A stretch of 64,000 nucleotides of DNA from CAYJLF01 sp964371055 (lineage in GTDB: Bacteria; Eisenbacteria; RBG-16-71-46; CAIMUX01), in contig CAYJLF010000016.1 of the NCBI GenBank assembly GCA_964371055.1, positions 62,001 through 126,000 of the forward strand. Direction: 5' to 3'. Made by a program: the position numbers and the translations under genes. Below the pieces are notes generated by a model. It did not search any database. It worked only from the letters and a program-made list of their open reading frames with translations, and had not been told where the DNA came from. Shown in pieces: positions 17,918 through 27,540 of the stretch; within the stretch, counting starts at the first letter, position 1; each line of letters opens with the position of its first letter.

Positions 17918-18667
17918 ATGCGACTCTGCCCCCTGTTCTCGTCTGTTGCGCTCGTCCTGGCCCTCTTCTCCGGCCGTTCGCTTGCCCAGTATGATTCCGG
18001 CGCCTGCTGCTTCGAGGAAGGGATCTGTGAAGTCCGCTCTCTCGAAGAGTGCTACGGCGCCCCAGGGGCCCGCTACTGGACCCAGGGATCAGGCTGCGAT
18101 CCGAATCCGTGCCAGGTAATCACCCCCCATCTCGCCTGCTGCCTCCCGGATGGCACCTGTACCATTCTCAACTACCTGGTCTGCGAGGACTCCGGCGGCA
18201 TGGCGCAGTGGTGGGGAGGCTGCGATCCCGATCCGTGTGGGGAGCACCTGCAGGCCTGCTGCCTCGCCTCCGGGGTTTGCGACCTGCTCATCCCATCCGT
18301 CTGCATATACCTGGGAGGAGAGCCGGCCGCGCCGACCTCCTGCGACCCGAATCCCTGTGGGTCCGAACCGGGAGCCTGCTGCATCGTTCCCGGGACATGC
18401 GTCATCCTGACCTTTGACGCCTGCTACCACGCGGAGGACTCCTACGCCTGGCTGGAGGACCAGCCTTGTCTCCCGAACCCCTGTCCCAATACCCCGATGG
18501 TCGCCTGCTGCTTCGCCGATGGGCACTGCGAGCGCATTCCCGACTTCGAGTGTCAGGACCAGGGCGGGAGCAGCGCGGGGTATTGGATCGACTGCAGCCC
18601 CAACCCGTGCGCACCGACGCCGCTCGAGGTCGGATCCTGGGGTCGGATCAAGAGCTTCTATCGCTAG
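17918..18667 (+). CDS. Secreted five-repeat Cys-rich protein with WGRIK tail
   Basis: The 249-residue protein has a signal peptide (MRLCPLFSSVALVLALFSG...LA|QYDS). Almost the whole mature protein is five tandem repeats of the CC...C...C...C-x-P-x-PC type (ACC at five positions, each closed by NPNPC, DPDPC or SPNPC). It lacks the GPN module of the related gene at 6018. It ends LEVGSWGRIKSFYR, the shared tail. GGAGG lies 5 nt before the ATG at 17918 and a good promoter is upstream. It shares about 28 Cys in a small secreted protein, so disulfides must form after export. Function unknown; the amidohydrolase gene follows by 56 nt on the same strand. Confidence 0.8.
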   Translation: MRLCPLFSSVALVLALFSGRSLAQYDSGACCFEEGICEVRSLEECYGAPGARYWTQGSGCDPNPCQVITPHLACCLPDGTCTILNYLVCEDSGGMAQWWGGCDPDPCGEHLQACCLASGVCDLLIPSVCIYLGGEPAAPTSCDPNPCGSEPGACCIVPGTCVILTFDACYHAEDSYAWLEDQPCLPNPCPNTPMVACCFADGHCERIPDFECQDQGGSSAGYWIDCSPNPCAPTPLEVGSWGRIKSFYR

Positions 18668-18723
18668 CAGGTCCCGCGCCCTGCGGGCGACGCTCGTTGG
18701 CCGACGGCAAGATGGAGCAGGTC

Positions 18724-20106
18724 ATGATCCGAGATTCGTTCCTCCTGGCCATGGCACTCGCCGCCGGAGTCGCCGGTGCCCAGCCGTCCACGCCGGGCAC
18801 GTCGCCTCTGCTGCTGACCGGCGTTCGCATCTTCGACACGGAAGCAGGTGCGATGACCGAGGCGCGCGACATCCTGATCGAGGGCGAGGCGATTCGGACC
18901 ATCGTCCCGGCGGGCGGCACCATCCCCGCGGGCGTCGATCCGATTCGTATCGACTGCAGAGGCCGCTACGCGGTGTCGGGGCTCTTCGACTGTCACACCC
19001 ATGTCGCCCACCTCATGACCGGCGACAGCCTCGAGATCGTCCTCGACGAGTTCGTCCGGCGCGGGATCTTCTACCTGCGCGACGTGGGAGGACCGATCGA
19101 CCAGTTGGAGAGCCTCGCGCAGCGGATCAAGACGGGGGAGGTCATCGGACCGGAGATCTTCTACACCGGGCCGATGCTGGAAGGGAGCCCGTTGACCTGG
19201 GGGGCACAGAATGCCGCGCTGCCCGGCTTCACGGTGGCGATCGACTCTCCGGCCGCCGTCGACAGCCTCCTGCCGGAGCTGAAGCGGCAAGGCGCCTGCC
19301 TCGTGAAGACCTTCAACCGCATCGATCCCGCGGTCTACCGCGGGCTGGTCGCGACCGCCGGCCGGCTCGGACTCGGCATCGTGCACGATCCGGGCACGCC
19401 GCTCTTCCACCGCGTTCCCCTCGACCTGGCGCTCGAGCTTGGCGTGACGAGCTTCGAACACGCCAAGGCGCCCTGGCCGGTGGTACTGATCCCGGACCTT
19501 CAGGAGGAGCATGACCGGCTGATGAAGAGCTCGCCTGACCCGATGAGCCGGAGCGCCTTCATGGCCCGCGTCGCGGGGATGGGCGTCGAGTCGGTTTCGC
19601 CCGAGCGTCTCCGCGACCTCGGCGCGCGCATGGTGGCGCGAGGCGCCTATCTCTGCCCCACCCTGCACGTGCTCGCCGGCATGGAGGCGATGGCGATCGA
19701 GCAGACGAAGCGGCAGCTGGGGCTGCCGGAGCTCCCGGCGCCGATGCTGGCCATGGTCCACACGAACGTGAGCGGCATGGAGACGGTGAGCCGCATGTTC
19801 GTCCGGGAGTTGGCCGGCATGGGAGTGCCGATGCTGGTGGGCCAGGACAACGCCCGGCCCGCGGGCACGGTCGAGGAGATGCGGCTTCTGATCGGGTGCG
19901 GCCTCACTCCGGCCGAGGTGCTCAAGGGAGCAACGATCTACCCCGCCCGCTGGCTCCGAGTGACCGACCGCCTGGGCTCGATCGCGGCTGGGAAGGCGGC
20001 CGATCTACTGGTGGTGACCGGGGATCCGCTGGACGACATCGGCCACCTTGACGCCCCGATTCTGGTCGTGCGACACGGCGTCGTTCTCCCTGGCGGCGGA
20101 GACTGA
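18724..20106 (+). CDS. Exported amidohydrolase (imidazolonepropionase-like)
   Basis: The 460-residue protein has a short signal peptide (LLAMALAAGVAGA|QPS) and then a metal-dependent amidohydrolase fold. A small N-terminal beta domain (LTGVRIFDTEAG) precedes GLFDCHTHVAHL, where His91 and His93 are metal ligands. Later come LVKTFN with a conserved Lys, GIVHDP and TSFEHAK with histidines, and GQDNARPAGTVEE with the catalytic Asp. The C-terminal DRLGSIAAGKAADLLVVTGDPLDDI closes the barrel as in family members. Substrates could be cyclic amides, dipeptides or similar; sequence does not tell. Start 18724 is preferred over 18712 because GGAG lies 6 nt upstream. It follows the Cys-rich gene closely and may share its transcript. 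Confidence 0.85.
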   Translation: MIRDSFLLAMALAAGVAGAQPSTPGTSPLLLTGVRIFDTEAGAMTEARDILIEGEAIRTIVPAGGTIPAGVDPIRIDCRGRYAVSGLFDCHTHVAHLMTGDSLEIVLDEFVRRGIFYLRDVGGPIDQLESLAQRIKTGEVIGPEIFYTGPMLEGSPLTWGAQNAALPGFTVAIDSPAAVDSLLPELKRQGACLVKTFNRIDPAVYRGLVATAGRLGLGIVHDPGTPLFHRVPLDLALELGVTSFEHAKAPWPVVLIPDLQEEHDRLMKSSPDPMSRSAFMARVAGMGVESVSPERLRDLGARMVARGAYLCPTLHVLAGMEAMAIEQTKRQLGLPELPAPMLAMVHTNVSGMETVSRMFVRELAGMGVPMLVGQDNARPAGTVEEMRLLIGCGLTPAEVLKGATIYPARWLRVTDRLGSIAAGKAADLLVVTGDPLDDIGHLDAPILVVRHGVVLPGGGD

Positions 20107-20132
20107 CGCCGCGGCGGTGGGGGGCCGGTCGG

Positions 20133-21392
20133 TCAACCGTCTCCCCCACCCGACTCCGCCAATGCCCAACTCGCGATCGACCTGGAGTCGCTCCCCGCCT
20201 CGCCGGGTCGCAACACCCTCGAGGAGGCGCCGATCGGAGCACAGAACCCCGGATCGCTCGCGGCGACGAGAAGCGCCACCGTACGGCGGCCGTAGGCGGC
20301 GGCGAGGTGCACGACGCCTGAGTCGTGACCGATCACCGCCGTCGCACCGCTGAGGAGACCACAGACCTCACCGAGCAAAGATCCGACCAGGACCGTGGCG
20401 CGCCCGTGATCCCCGCTCGTTCCATCCCTGCCCGGCGGATTGCCCGTGCCTCTGGTCCTCGCCAGCACCCTCGCTCCGCCTGATCGCACGCGCTCGCAGA
20501 GCTCCGCCTCGCTCGAGGAACCGACCACCACCGTCTGCGCCCCGGCGGAGAGCACGGCTCCCGCGATCTCGACGAAGAGCTCCTCCGGCCATCGTTTCTC
20601 CGGCCAGCCGGCTCCGGGGGCCAGAACGATGACCGGCTCTTCGGAGTCGAGGCCGCACGCTCTGCAGGCCGCGGGAAAGGAGAGCGACGGATCCGGAGGA
20701 CGCACGTCCGCCGGCAGGCCGATTCCCGGAAGGATGCGTTCCAGCACACCGAACGGCTGCTCGCGCAGATGCGTCACGGCAGGGAGAACTCTCCCCCCGG
20801 CGGAATAGAGCCAGCCCACCTCATCCCCCGCGAAGCCGAGCGACCACCGCGGGCGGAGGAGGAAGGTGAAGAGCGCGGAGTAGCGATTCCCGGTCAGGTC
20901 GATCACCAGATCGAATCGGCGATCCCGCAGTGAGGCGGCGCGACGGAAGAGCCCCGTCCAGGTCGCTCTCTCCCGATGCCGGTCGCTGGTAATCTCAGGG
21001 GCGGACACCACACATTCCGCGGGGACGAATCCGCGCCACAGGTCGACGGCGTGCGGCTTGGTGATCACGGTGATCGCGGCGTTCGGCCAGGCCGACCGAA
21101 GCGCCGGGATCACCTGGGCGGCCCAGAGCGTGTCGCCGATCCAGTGACAGGCGATGATGGCGAGAGAACGGGGCGGATCGAACGGCGGCGTCTTCGCGAA
21201 GTAGGCGGGCCCCGCCCACAGACGCGCGAGGGGCCAGGCCAGGCGCGTCACCGGGCCCAGCCAACGTTTGACTGCGGTCCGGACGCCGCGGGGCACCACG
21301 GAGCGGGACGGAGCTACGGTCCACGCGCCCGGACTTCTGCGGCCCGCCTCGCATCGCATCGACGCGGGCCCCACGAGCGGCCGACCCTTCAC
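20133..21392 (-). CDS. Glycosyltransferase family 9 (heptosyltransferase-like)
   Basis: The 419-residue protein resembles ADP-heptose:LPS heptosyltransferases. It shows SLAIIACHWIGDTLWAAQVI (N-terminal nucleotide-domain loop), RFDLVIDLTGNRYSALFTF, VIVLAPGAGWPEKRWPEELF and GATAVIGHDSGVVHLAAAYG (C-terminal donor-binding motif). The start is probably GTG at 21392, overlapping the upstream GT4 stop (GTGA), though the first ~70 residues before the domain are basic and unusual for the family, so a later start is possible. It probably adds a sugar to lipopolysaccharide core or another envelope glycan at the inner membrane. It is the second gene of a two-gene minus-strand unit. Confidence 0.85.
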   Translation of the reverse strand: MKGRPLVGPASMRCEAGRRSPGAWTVAPSRSVVPRGVRTAVKRWLGPVTRLAWPLARLWAGPAYFAKTPPFDPPRSLAIIACHWIGDTLWAAQVIPALRSAWPNAAITVITKPHAVDLWRGFVPAECVVSAPEITSDRHRERATWTGLFRRAASLRDRRFDLVIDLTGNRYSALFTFLLRPRWSLGFAGDEVGWLYSAGGRVLPAVTHLREQPFGVLERILPGIGLPADVRPPDPSLSFPAACRACGLDSEEPVIVLAPGAGWPEKRWPEELFVEIAGAVLSAGAQTVVVGSSSEAELCERVRSGGARVLARTRGTGNPPGRDGTSGDHGRATVLVGSLLGEVCGLLSGATAVIGHDSGVVHLAAAYGRRTVALLVAASDPGFCAPIGASSRVLRPGEAGSDSRSIASWALAESGGGDG

Positions 21393-22762
21393 CTTCGGCC
21401 ATCCCTTTCGGCCGGTCGCCCGGATTCATCCAGGACCGACGCGAGCAGCCGGTCGAGTTGCCGGGCCTGAAAGGCCCGGGTGTATTCCTCCGGCACGCGC
21501 GGCTCGAGGGCATCGAACTCCCCCCTCTCCCAACGAGAGAAGAGGTCGAGGAGATCATCGGCAATCGCCTCCGGGGCGTCGGCGGGGGGAAAGGCCACGA
21601 CCGGGGCGTGGCGCAGCACCTTCACCGCTTCGCTCCCCGGCGGCACCAGGGCCAGGATCGGCCGCCCCGCCGCGACATACTCGAAGCTCTTGCCCGAAGC
21701 GACGTGCGTTCCTCCTCCCACGATGCTCAACAGCACGGCCGCCGAGCGCTGCACGCGGACCACTTCGTCGTGCGGGAGATAGCCCCGCTCCTCCAGCCGA
21801 TCCGCCAGGCCGGCAGACAACGCCATCTCGCGGTGGCGACGCGCCAGGAACTCCGTCGTCCCGATCCGCCCCGCCACCACGATCCGCAGACGACGCGCCA
21901 GCGCGGAGCAACGCTCCCCCGCCATCCGCGTCGCCTGGAAGAATGCTTCCGGTGATCGTTCCTCGTTCAGCACGCCGGTATAGACAACCTCGAATCGATC
22001 GGCTCGCGGCGGGGTCGGTTCGCGGCGCCACGGCTCGTCGAGGTCGACGCCGTTCTCGATCACTTCCAGGCGCCCGGCCCGGCCGGGATACGCCTCCGCG
22101 TAGAGGTCGCGCATCCCGGAGGTCACGACGATCGTTCGGGCCGCTGCCTGCAGCACCGATTCCTCCATGCGCTGATGTCGAAAGAGACGCGCGCCGAGGG
22201 CGCGATTCCCCGCGCACCACGGATCGCGCAGATCGGCCACGAACGGGATCCGCCACCGGAGCGCGAGAGCGCGCGCGGCGAGAAGCGTCGAGTAGGGACT
22301 GCCGGTCGCGAGGATGACAGGCCAGCGTCGGCCGCGGGCGCCGAACTCGCGCCCGACGCGCTCCGCCCATCCCTGGCTTGGATCGGCGGCCTGGCGCGCC
22401 CACCACCAGCGCCGCAGAGACCGCGCCGGCTCGGGCCAACCGCCCGCGATCTCCTCCGGAGCGAGTGAGGCGAGCCAACGTTCGAAGCCGATTCGGCCCG
22501 GCGCCAGCGCTCCCCGCGGCGGCTCGGCCGGTCGCTCCGCGCTCTCGATCCGGCATAGCTCAACGTCGCCGGGGATCTCGTGCAGGAGCGACGCATCGTG
22601 GAGCCCGTGCAGCGTGCGATAAAGGGAGGCCTGGGTGGTCACGACCGTGATCCTCCAGCCCAGGCGACTCAGGTACTTCACGAACTTCACCGACCGCTGG
22701 ACTCCGCCGCCGCCCGCGGGCGGGAAGGTGTGCGCCAGGAAGAGGAGCCTCCGTTCAGCCAT
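21389..22762 (-). CDS. Glycosyltransferase family 4
   Basis: The 457-residue protein has a GT-B architecture. LLFLAHTFPPAGGGGVQRSV at the start is typical of GT4 enzymes acting on envelope sugars, with TQASLYRTLHG, ATGSPYSTLLAA, VTSGMRDLYAEAYPG and a C-terminal SIVGGGTHVASGKSFEYVAAGRPILAL region ending in the E-x7-E-like donor site. ATG 22762 is chosen because the domain begins four residues later; upstream in-frame Mets reach 22840. It overlaps the GT9 gene and should act in the same glycan pathway. The sugar and acceptor are not evident. Confidence 0.85.
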   Translation of the reverse strand: MAERRLLFLAHTFPPAGGGGVQRSVKFVKYLSRLGWRITVVTTQASLYRTLHGLHDASLLHEIPGDVELCRIESAERPAEPPRGALAPGRIGFERWLASLAPEEIAGGWPEPARSLRRWWWARQAADPSQGWAERVGREFGARGRRWPVILATGSPYSTLLAARALALRWRIPFVADLRDPWCAGNRALGARLFRHQRMEESVLQAAARTIVVTSGMRDLYAEAYPGRAGRLEVIENGVDLDEPWRREPTPPRADRFEVVYTGVLNEERSPEAFFQATRMAGERCSALARRLRIVVAGRIGTTEFLARRHREMALSAGLADRLEERGYLPHDEVVRVQRSAAVLLSIVGGGTHVASGKSFEYVAAGRPILALVPPGSEAVKVLRHAPVVAFPPADAPEAIADDLLDLFSRWERGEFDALEPRVPEEYTRAFQARQLDRLLASVLDESGRPAERDGRR

Positions 22763-23097
22763 GGCTGCACACCGGCCCGCGATGAGGGCCGCTGAATCGC
22801 CGCATCGCCCCGTTGGCCTTGCCGGCATTCCGCTCTTCACTCGCCACCCGCGTCATTGGAGGAGAGATTACCACCTGCCTGGCCTGGATGCAGGAGAGGG
22901 AGTCATCCAACCACGTCCTCCATCCACCGCATCAGACCCGTGCATCGGGCTTAGCCCCGGGAGGATCTTCCTTAGCCGTGCGAGGTCGAAAATCGTTGGA
23001 GCGACACAGGATCCCCGCCGATCCCGAAACCGTGACGAACGAGCGTTCCCGGACGCCCGGGCTCCGGGGGATGAACCGATCGTGGGGGAGGCGGTCC
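22763..23097. other. Divergent intergenic region
   Basis: These 335 nt separate the glycosyltransferase pair (-) from the GAF gene (+). The + frame is open throughout, but its translation is not protein-like. No clear promoter hexamers were found. Confidence 0.4.
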
Positions 23098-24654
23098 ATG
23101 ATGAGCAGTGACCCAACGAGTGAAGTGGCGATCATCACCGAAGGTGAAGTCGACGTTTCCAGCGCGACGGCGGGCGACCGGCGTGCGCATGCGGCGAAGT
23201 CCGTCTCCCCCGCCCTCACGGCGGTCCCCACACCATCGATCCTCGGCGCCGAGGACAAATGGATCGGTGACTGCATCCCGATCGACGGCGGTCATCCTCC
23301 GCTCGTCGCGAGGTTGGATCGACTCCGCTCGTCCGTCGCGGCCCGGTCGATCAGCCTCATGGTCCCGACGGCTGGGGACGAATCGCTGAGAGTGCTGGCC
23401 ACCTCGAGCTCCAGGCCGCTGCCGGCGCAGGGACTCCGCGTCCAACCCGGCGACGGTGCGGCGGGCACCGCCTACTCCGAGGCGCGCTTCGAGTGCCGCC
23501 GTGGCATCGTGCCCGTCTTCGCCGAAGAGATCGACCGGCCGCGCCACCGGATCGCGGCCAGCACCCCGATCGTCGGCTGGGGGCGCGTCATCGGAGTGCT
23601 GAGCGCCAACATCGACACCACGGAGGAAGTCCCCGACGAGCGGATCCGGCAGGAACTCGAGCGTGGCGCCGGCGACGCGGCGCGGCTGATGCTCGGCGCC
23701 ATCGACTTCCGCAGGATCGCCTCCGATGTCCATGCGCACCTCGTCCCGCGCATCGTGGATCTCCTGCTCTCGATGGACGAATCTCTCCCCCTGCGGATCG
23801 CCGGCGTGACCGAGGTCCTTCACCGGGCCCTCGATTCCGAGCGAGGCCGATTCTATGTCGTCGATCGACTGCGCAACCGCGTCCACCCCGTTGACCAGGC
23901 GACGGACGGAGGGATCCTGAACCTGGATTCGCTCCCGGTCGACCGCGGCATCCTGCGCCAGATCCTGCGTGCCCGCGAACCACAGCTCCTGGAGTTCGTC
24001 CCCGCGGATCATGACGTGCCCATCGGACTCCTCTGCCAGCCGGTTCATGTGGTCCATCCCTTCGGGCTGATCACGTTGGAGGGCGTGCCCTTGGCCGGCG
24101 AGCGCCGGGAACACGCCTTGCGCCTCTTGCGCGAGACCATCGAACAGGTCGAAGAAGTCATCCAGATCGAAGACCAGGTCGCGGCACAGGATCTGACGCA
24201 CGAACTGGAGATGCGCATCGCCGATCAGGCGAGCCGCGTCGCCGGACTCCCGGTCCCGATCGGCCTGCAGGTCGCTCTCTCCCTCGCCATCGACCTGATG
24301 GCAGCGGAGATCGCGCTGTGGGTCCCCTCCACCTCCGGGCGCCCCGTCTCCACGCCGCCGGAATCCCCGCAGGCGGCCCGGATCCTGGCGACGGCCTGGG
24401 AGAACCTCGACCCCCTGCTCGAGCACACCAGGAGAGAGACTCTCGCGGAAGGGTTGCTTCCTCTCGACGCCTCCGTCCCCGGTACGCCTCCGGTCCGGGT
24501 CCCCTACCTCGGCGTGCTCGAGTCGAAGGGGCGCGGAACGCTGTTCGTCTTCTTCCCTCCGGAAGAAATCGCCGGTGTGCTGGCGCAGGTCTCCTCGGAT
24601 GTCCTCTCGCGCGCGCTGCACCGCCTGGCGGAACTGATCCCAGGCGGCGACTGA
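23098..24654 (+). CDS. GAF-domain sensor-like protein
   Basis: The 518-residue soluble protein appears to contain three GAF-like segments: ~40-200 (IDGGHPPLVARL...SISLMVPTAGDESLRVLATSS...ASTPIVGWGRVIGVLSANI), ~215-370 (LHRALDSERGRFYVVDRLRNRVH...PFGLITLEGVPLAGERRE) and ~380-515 (DLMAAEIALWVPST...RGTLFVFFP). No kinase, cyclase or DNA-binding domain follows, so any output must be through a partner. GGGGGAG 7 nt before ATG 23098 fixes the start; the frame is open 285 nt further upstream. A hairpin at 24672-24702 follows the stop. Its role is unknown; it is flanked by glycosyltransferase genes. Confidence 0.7.
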   Translation: MMSSDPTSEVAIITEGEVDVSSATAGDRRAHAAKSVSPALTAVPTPSILGAEDKWIGDCIPIDGGHPPLVARLDRLRSSVAARSISLMVPTAGDESLRVLATSSSRPLPAQGLRVQPGDGAAGTAYSEARFECRRGIVPVFAEEIDRPRHRIAASTPIVGWGRVIGVLSANIDTTEEVPDERIRQELERGAGDAARLMLGAIDFRRIASDVHAHLVPRIVDLLLSMDESLPLRIAGVTEVLHRALDSERGRFYVVDRLRNRVHPVDQATDGGILNLDSLPVDRGILRQILRAREPQLLEFVPADHDVPIGLLCQPVHVVHPFGLITLEGVPLAGERREHALRLLRETIEQVEEVIQIEDQVAAQDLTHELEMRIADQASRVAGLPVPIGLQVALSLAIDLMAAEIALWVPSTSGRPVSTPPESPQAARILATAWENLDPLLEHTRRETLAEGLLPLDASVPGTPPVRVPYLGVLESKGRGTLFVFFPPEEIAGVLAQVSSDVLSRALHRLAELIPGGD

Positions 24655-24671
24655 CGCCGTTCGCGCCAAGT

Positions 24672-24702
24672 GCCCGGGCGAGAGACGCCCCGTCGCCCGG
24701 GC
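24672..24702 (+). terminator. Hairpin after GAF gene
   Basis: A perfect 9-bp GC stem (24672-24680 with 24694-24702, 13-nt loop) lies 18 nt after the stop codon. There is no T-tract. Confidence 0.45.
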
Positions 24703-24773
24703 CGGGCCGCAGGCCGTTGAGGTGGAACGATCGCCCCCCCCTCCTTCGGCGATCGCCCCGGCTCTTCATGCTC

Positions 24774-24779
24774 TATACT
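24774..24779 (+). promoter_or_regulatory. -10 box (TATACT) of a near-leaderless gene
   Basis: The hexamer ends 11 nt before ATG 24791, so transcription would begin about 4-5 nt before the start codon. No Shine-Dalgarno sequence is present. No good -35 is visible. Confidence 0.5.
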
Positions 24780-24790
24780 CCGGTCCTGTC

Positions 24791-25879
24791 ATGACAGCTC
24801 CACGCGCCATCTTTCATCTCATCAGCACGCTCGAGGCGGGTGGCGCGCAGACTCTGCTTCTGGCCACCCTGCCGCGACTCGACCCGGAGCGGTTCCGCCC
24901 GATCATCGGCTACCTGTGGGGACACGCCGAAGCCCTGGAGGGCCCGGGGCTGCGGGTCGTCGACTTCTCCCGCGGCGGCGCCTTCGATCCACGCGCGCTC
25001 TGGCGGGTCGCCGCCTTCCTCCGGCGGGAGCGCATCGAGATCGTCCACACCCATCTCGTGCATGCCGGCATCCTCGGTCGTCTCGCGGCGAGGATGGCAG
25101 GCGTGCCCCGCATCGTGACGACACGTCACTACGCGGACGATCCCAAGGAGCGATCCCTCGCCTACCGGCTGGAGAACCGGCTGACACGAAGCTCGGATCG
25201 GGTGATCGCGGTGTCGGAGAGTGTGCGCCGTTACCTCATCGACCGGGGAATCGCGCCGGCCGATCGCACCGTCCTCCTCACCAACGGCATCGACCTCGAC
25301 CGGTTCGATCCGAAGGTCGTCGCGAAAACGCCCCCTCCCACCGGAATCATCGGCTCGGCCGGACGCCTGCGGCCGCAGAAGGGATTCGACGTGCTGCTGT
25401 GTGCCTTCGCCCAGCTGCACGGGTCGCATCCGAACACGATCCTCGAGATCGCCGGGGAAGGGCCGGAACGCGGCGTTCTCGTCGCGCTCGCCCGCGAGCT
25501 GGGGATCGCCTCGTCGGTGCGTTTCCTCGGCGCCGTCCCGCCCGAGGCGATGCCACGACAATACCGCCGCTGGGACCTCTTTCTGCTCGCCTCGCGGTAC
25601 GAGGCGTTCGGACTCGTCGCCCTCGAGGCGATGGCGATGGAGGTCCCCGTCGTCGCCACCAGAGCTGGAGGCCTGACGGAACTGCTCGAAGACGACGTCA
25701 CCGGACTCCTCGTCTATCGGGAGGACCCCTCCGGGCTGGCTCGGGCGGCCCTCCGTCTTCTCGATCATCCGGACGAGGCGGCCGCGATCGCCGCCCGGGC
25801 CCGGGCCTGGGTGCTCGCGCACGGGTCGGTCCGGACGTCCGTCGAAGGACTGCAGGAGATCTACGACGGGCTGAGGTGA
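24791..25879 (+). CDS. Glycosyltransferase family 4
   Basis: The 362-residue protein is a typical GT4/WcaA-RfaG-like enzyme. It has IFHLISTLEAGGAQTLLLA at the N-terminus (GAQ acceptor loop), EIVHTHLVHAGILGRLAARM, RVIAVSESVRRYLI, TNGIDLDRFDP, and the C-terminal SRYEAFGLVALEAMAMEVPV (E-x7-E sugar-nucleotide motif) and GGLTELLEDDVTGLLV. It is cytosolic or peripheral and transfers a sugar from a nucleotide donor. The ATG at 24791 lacks a ribosome site but sits 11 nt after a TATACT box, suggesting a (near-)leaderless transcript. The AbgT transporter follows by 69 nt. Confidence 0.88.
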   Translation: MTAPRAIFHLISTLEAGGAQTLLLATLPRLDPERFRPIIGYLWGHAEALEGPGLRVVDFSRGGAFDPRALWRVAAFLRRERIEIVHTHLVHAGILGRLAARMAGVPRIVTTRHYADDPKERSLAYRLENRLTRSSDRVIAVSESVRRYLIDRGIAPADRTVLLTNGIDLDRFDPKVVAKTPPPTGIIGSAGRLRPQKGFDVLLCAFAQLHGSHPNTILEIAGEGPERGVLVALARELGIASSVRFLGAVPPEAMPRQYRRWDLFLLASRYEAFGLVALEAMAMEVPVVATRAGGLTELLEDDVTGLLVYREDPSGLARAALRLLDHPDEAAAIAARARAWVLAHGSVRTSVEGLQEIYDGLR

Positions 25880-25926
25880 CGGCGAGCAGGGCCCACCCCG
25901 CGCTGGCGTCTCCCGACCAACGCCGG

Positions 25927-25932
25927 TATGAT
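25927..25932 (+). promoter_or_regulatory. -10 box (TATGAT)
   Basis: GGTATGAT lies 16 nt before the chosen start at 25949. The box overlaps an in-frame ATG at 25928, so one of the two roles must be wrong. Confidence 0.4.
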
Positions 25933-25948
25933 CCCGACCGAGGAGCGG

Positions 25949-27493
<1,545 letters not shown>

Positions 27494-27528
27494 GATCTCT
27501 CGGCGGAACAGCGACCGACCCGCTGGGG

Positions 27529-27534
27529 TATACT
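27529..27534 (+). promoter_or_regulatory. -10 box (TATACT) of a leaderless gene
   Basis: TATACT ends 6 nt before GTG 27541, placing the expected first transcribed base at or next to the start codon. No ribosome site exists. Confidence 0.5.
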
Positions 27535-27540
27535 TCGCTC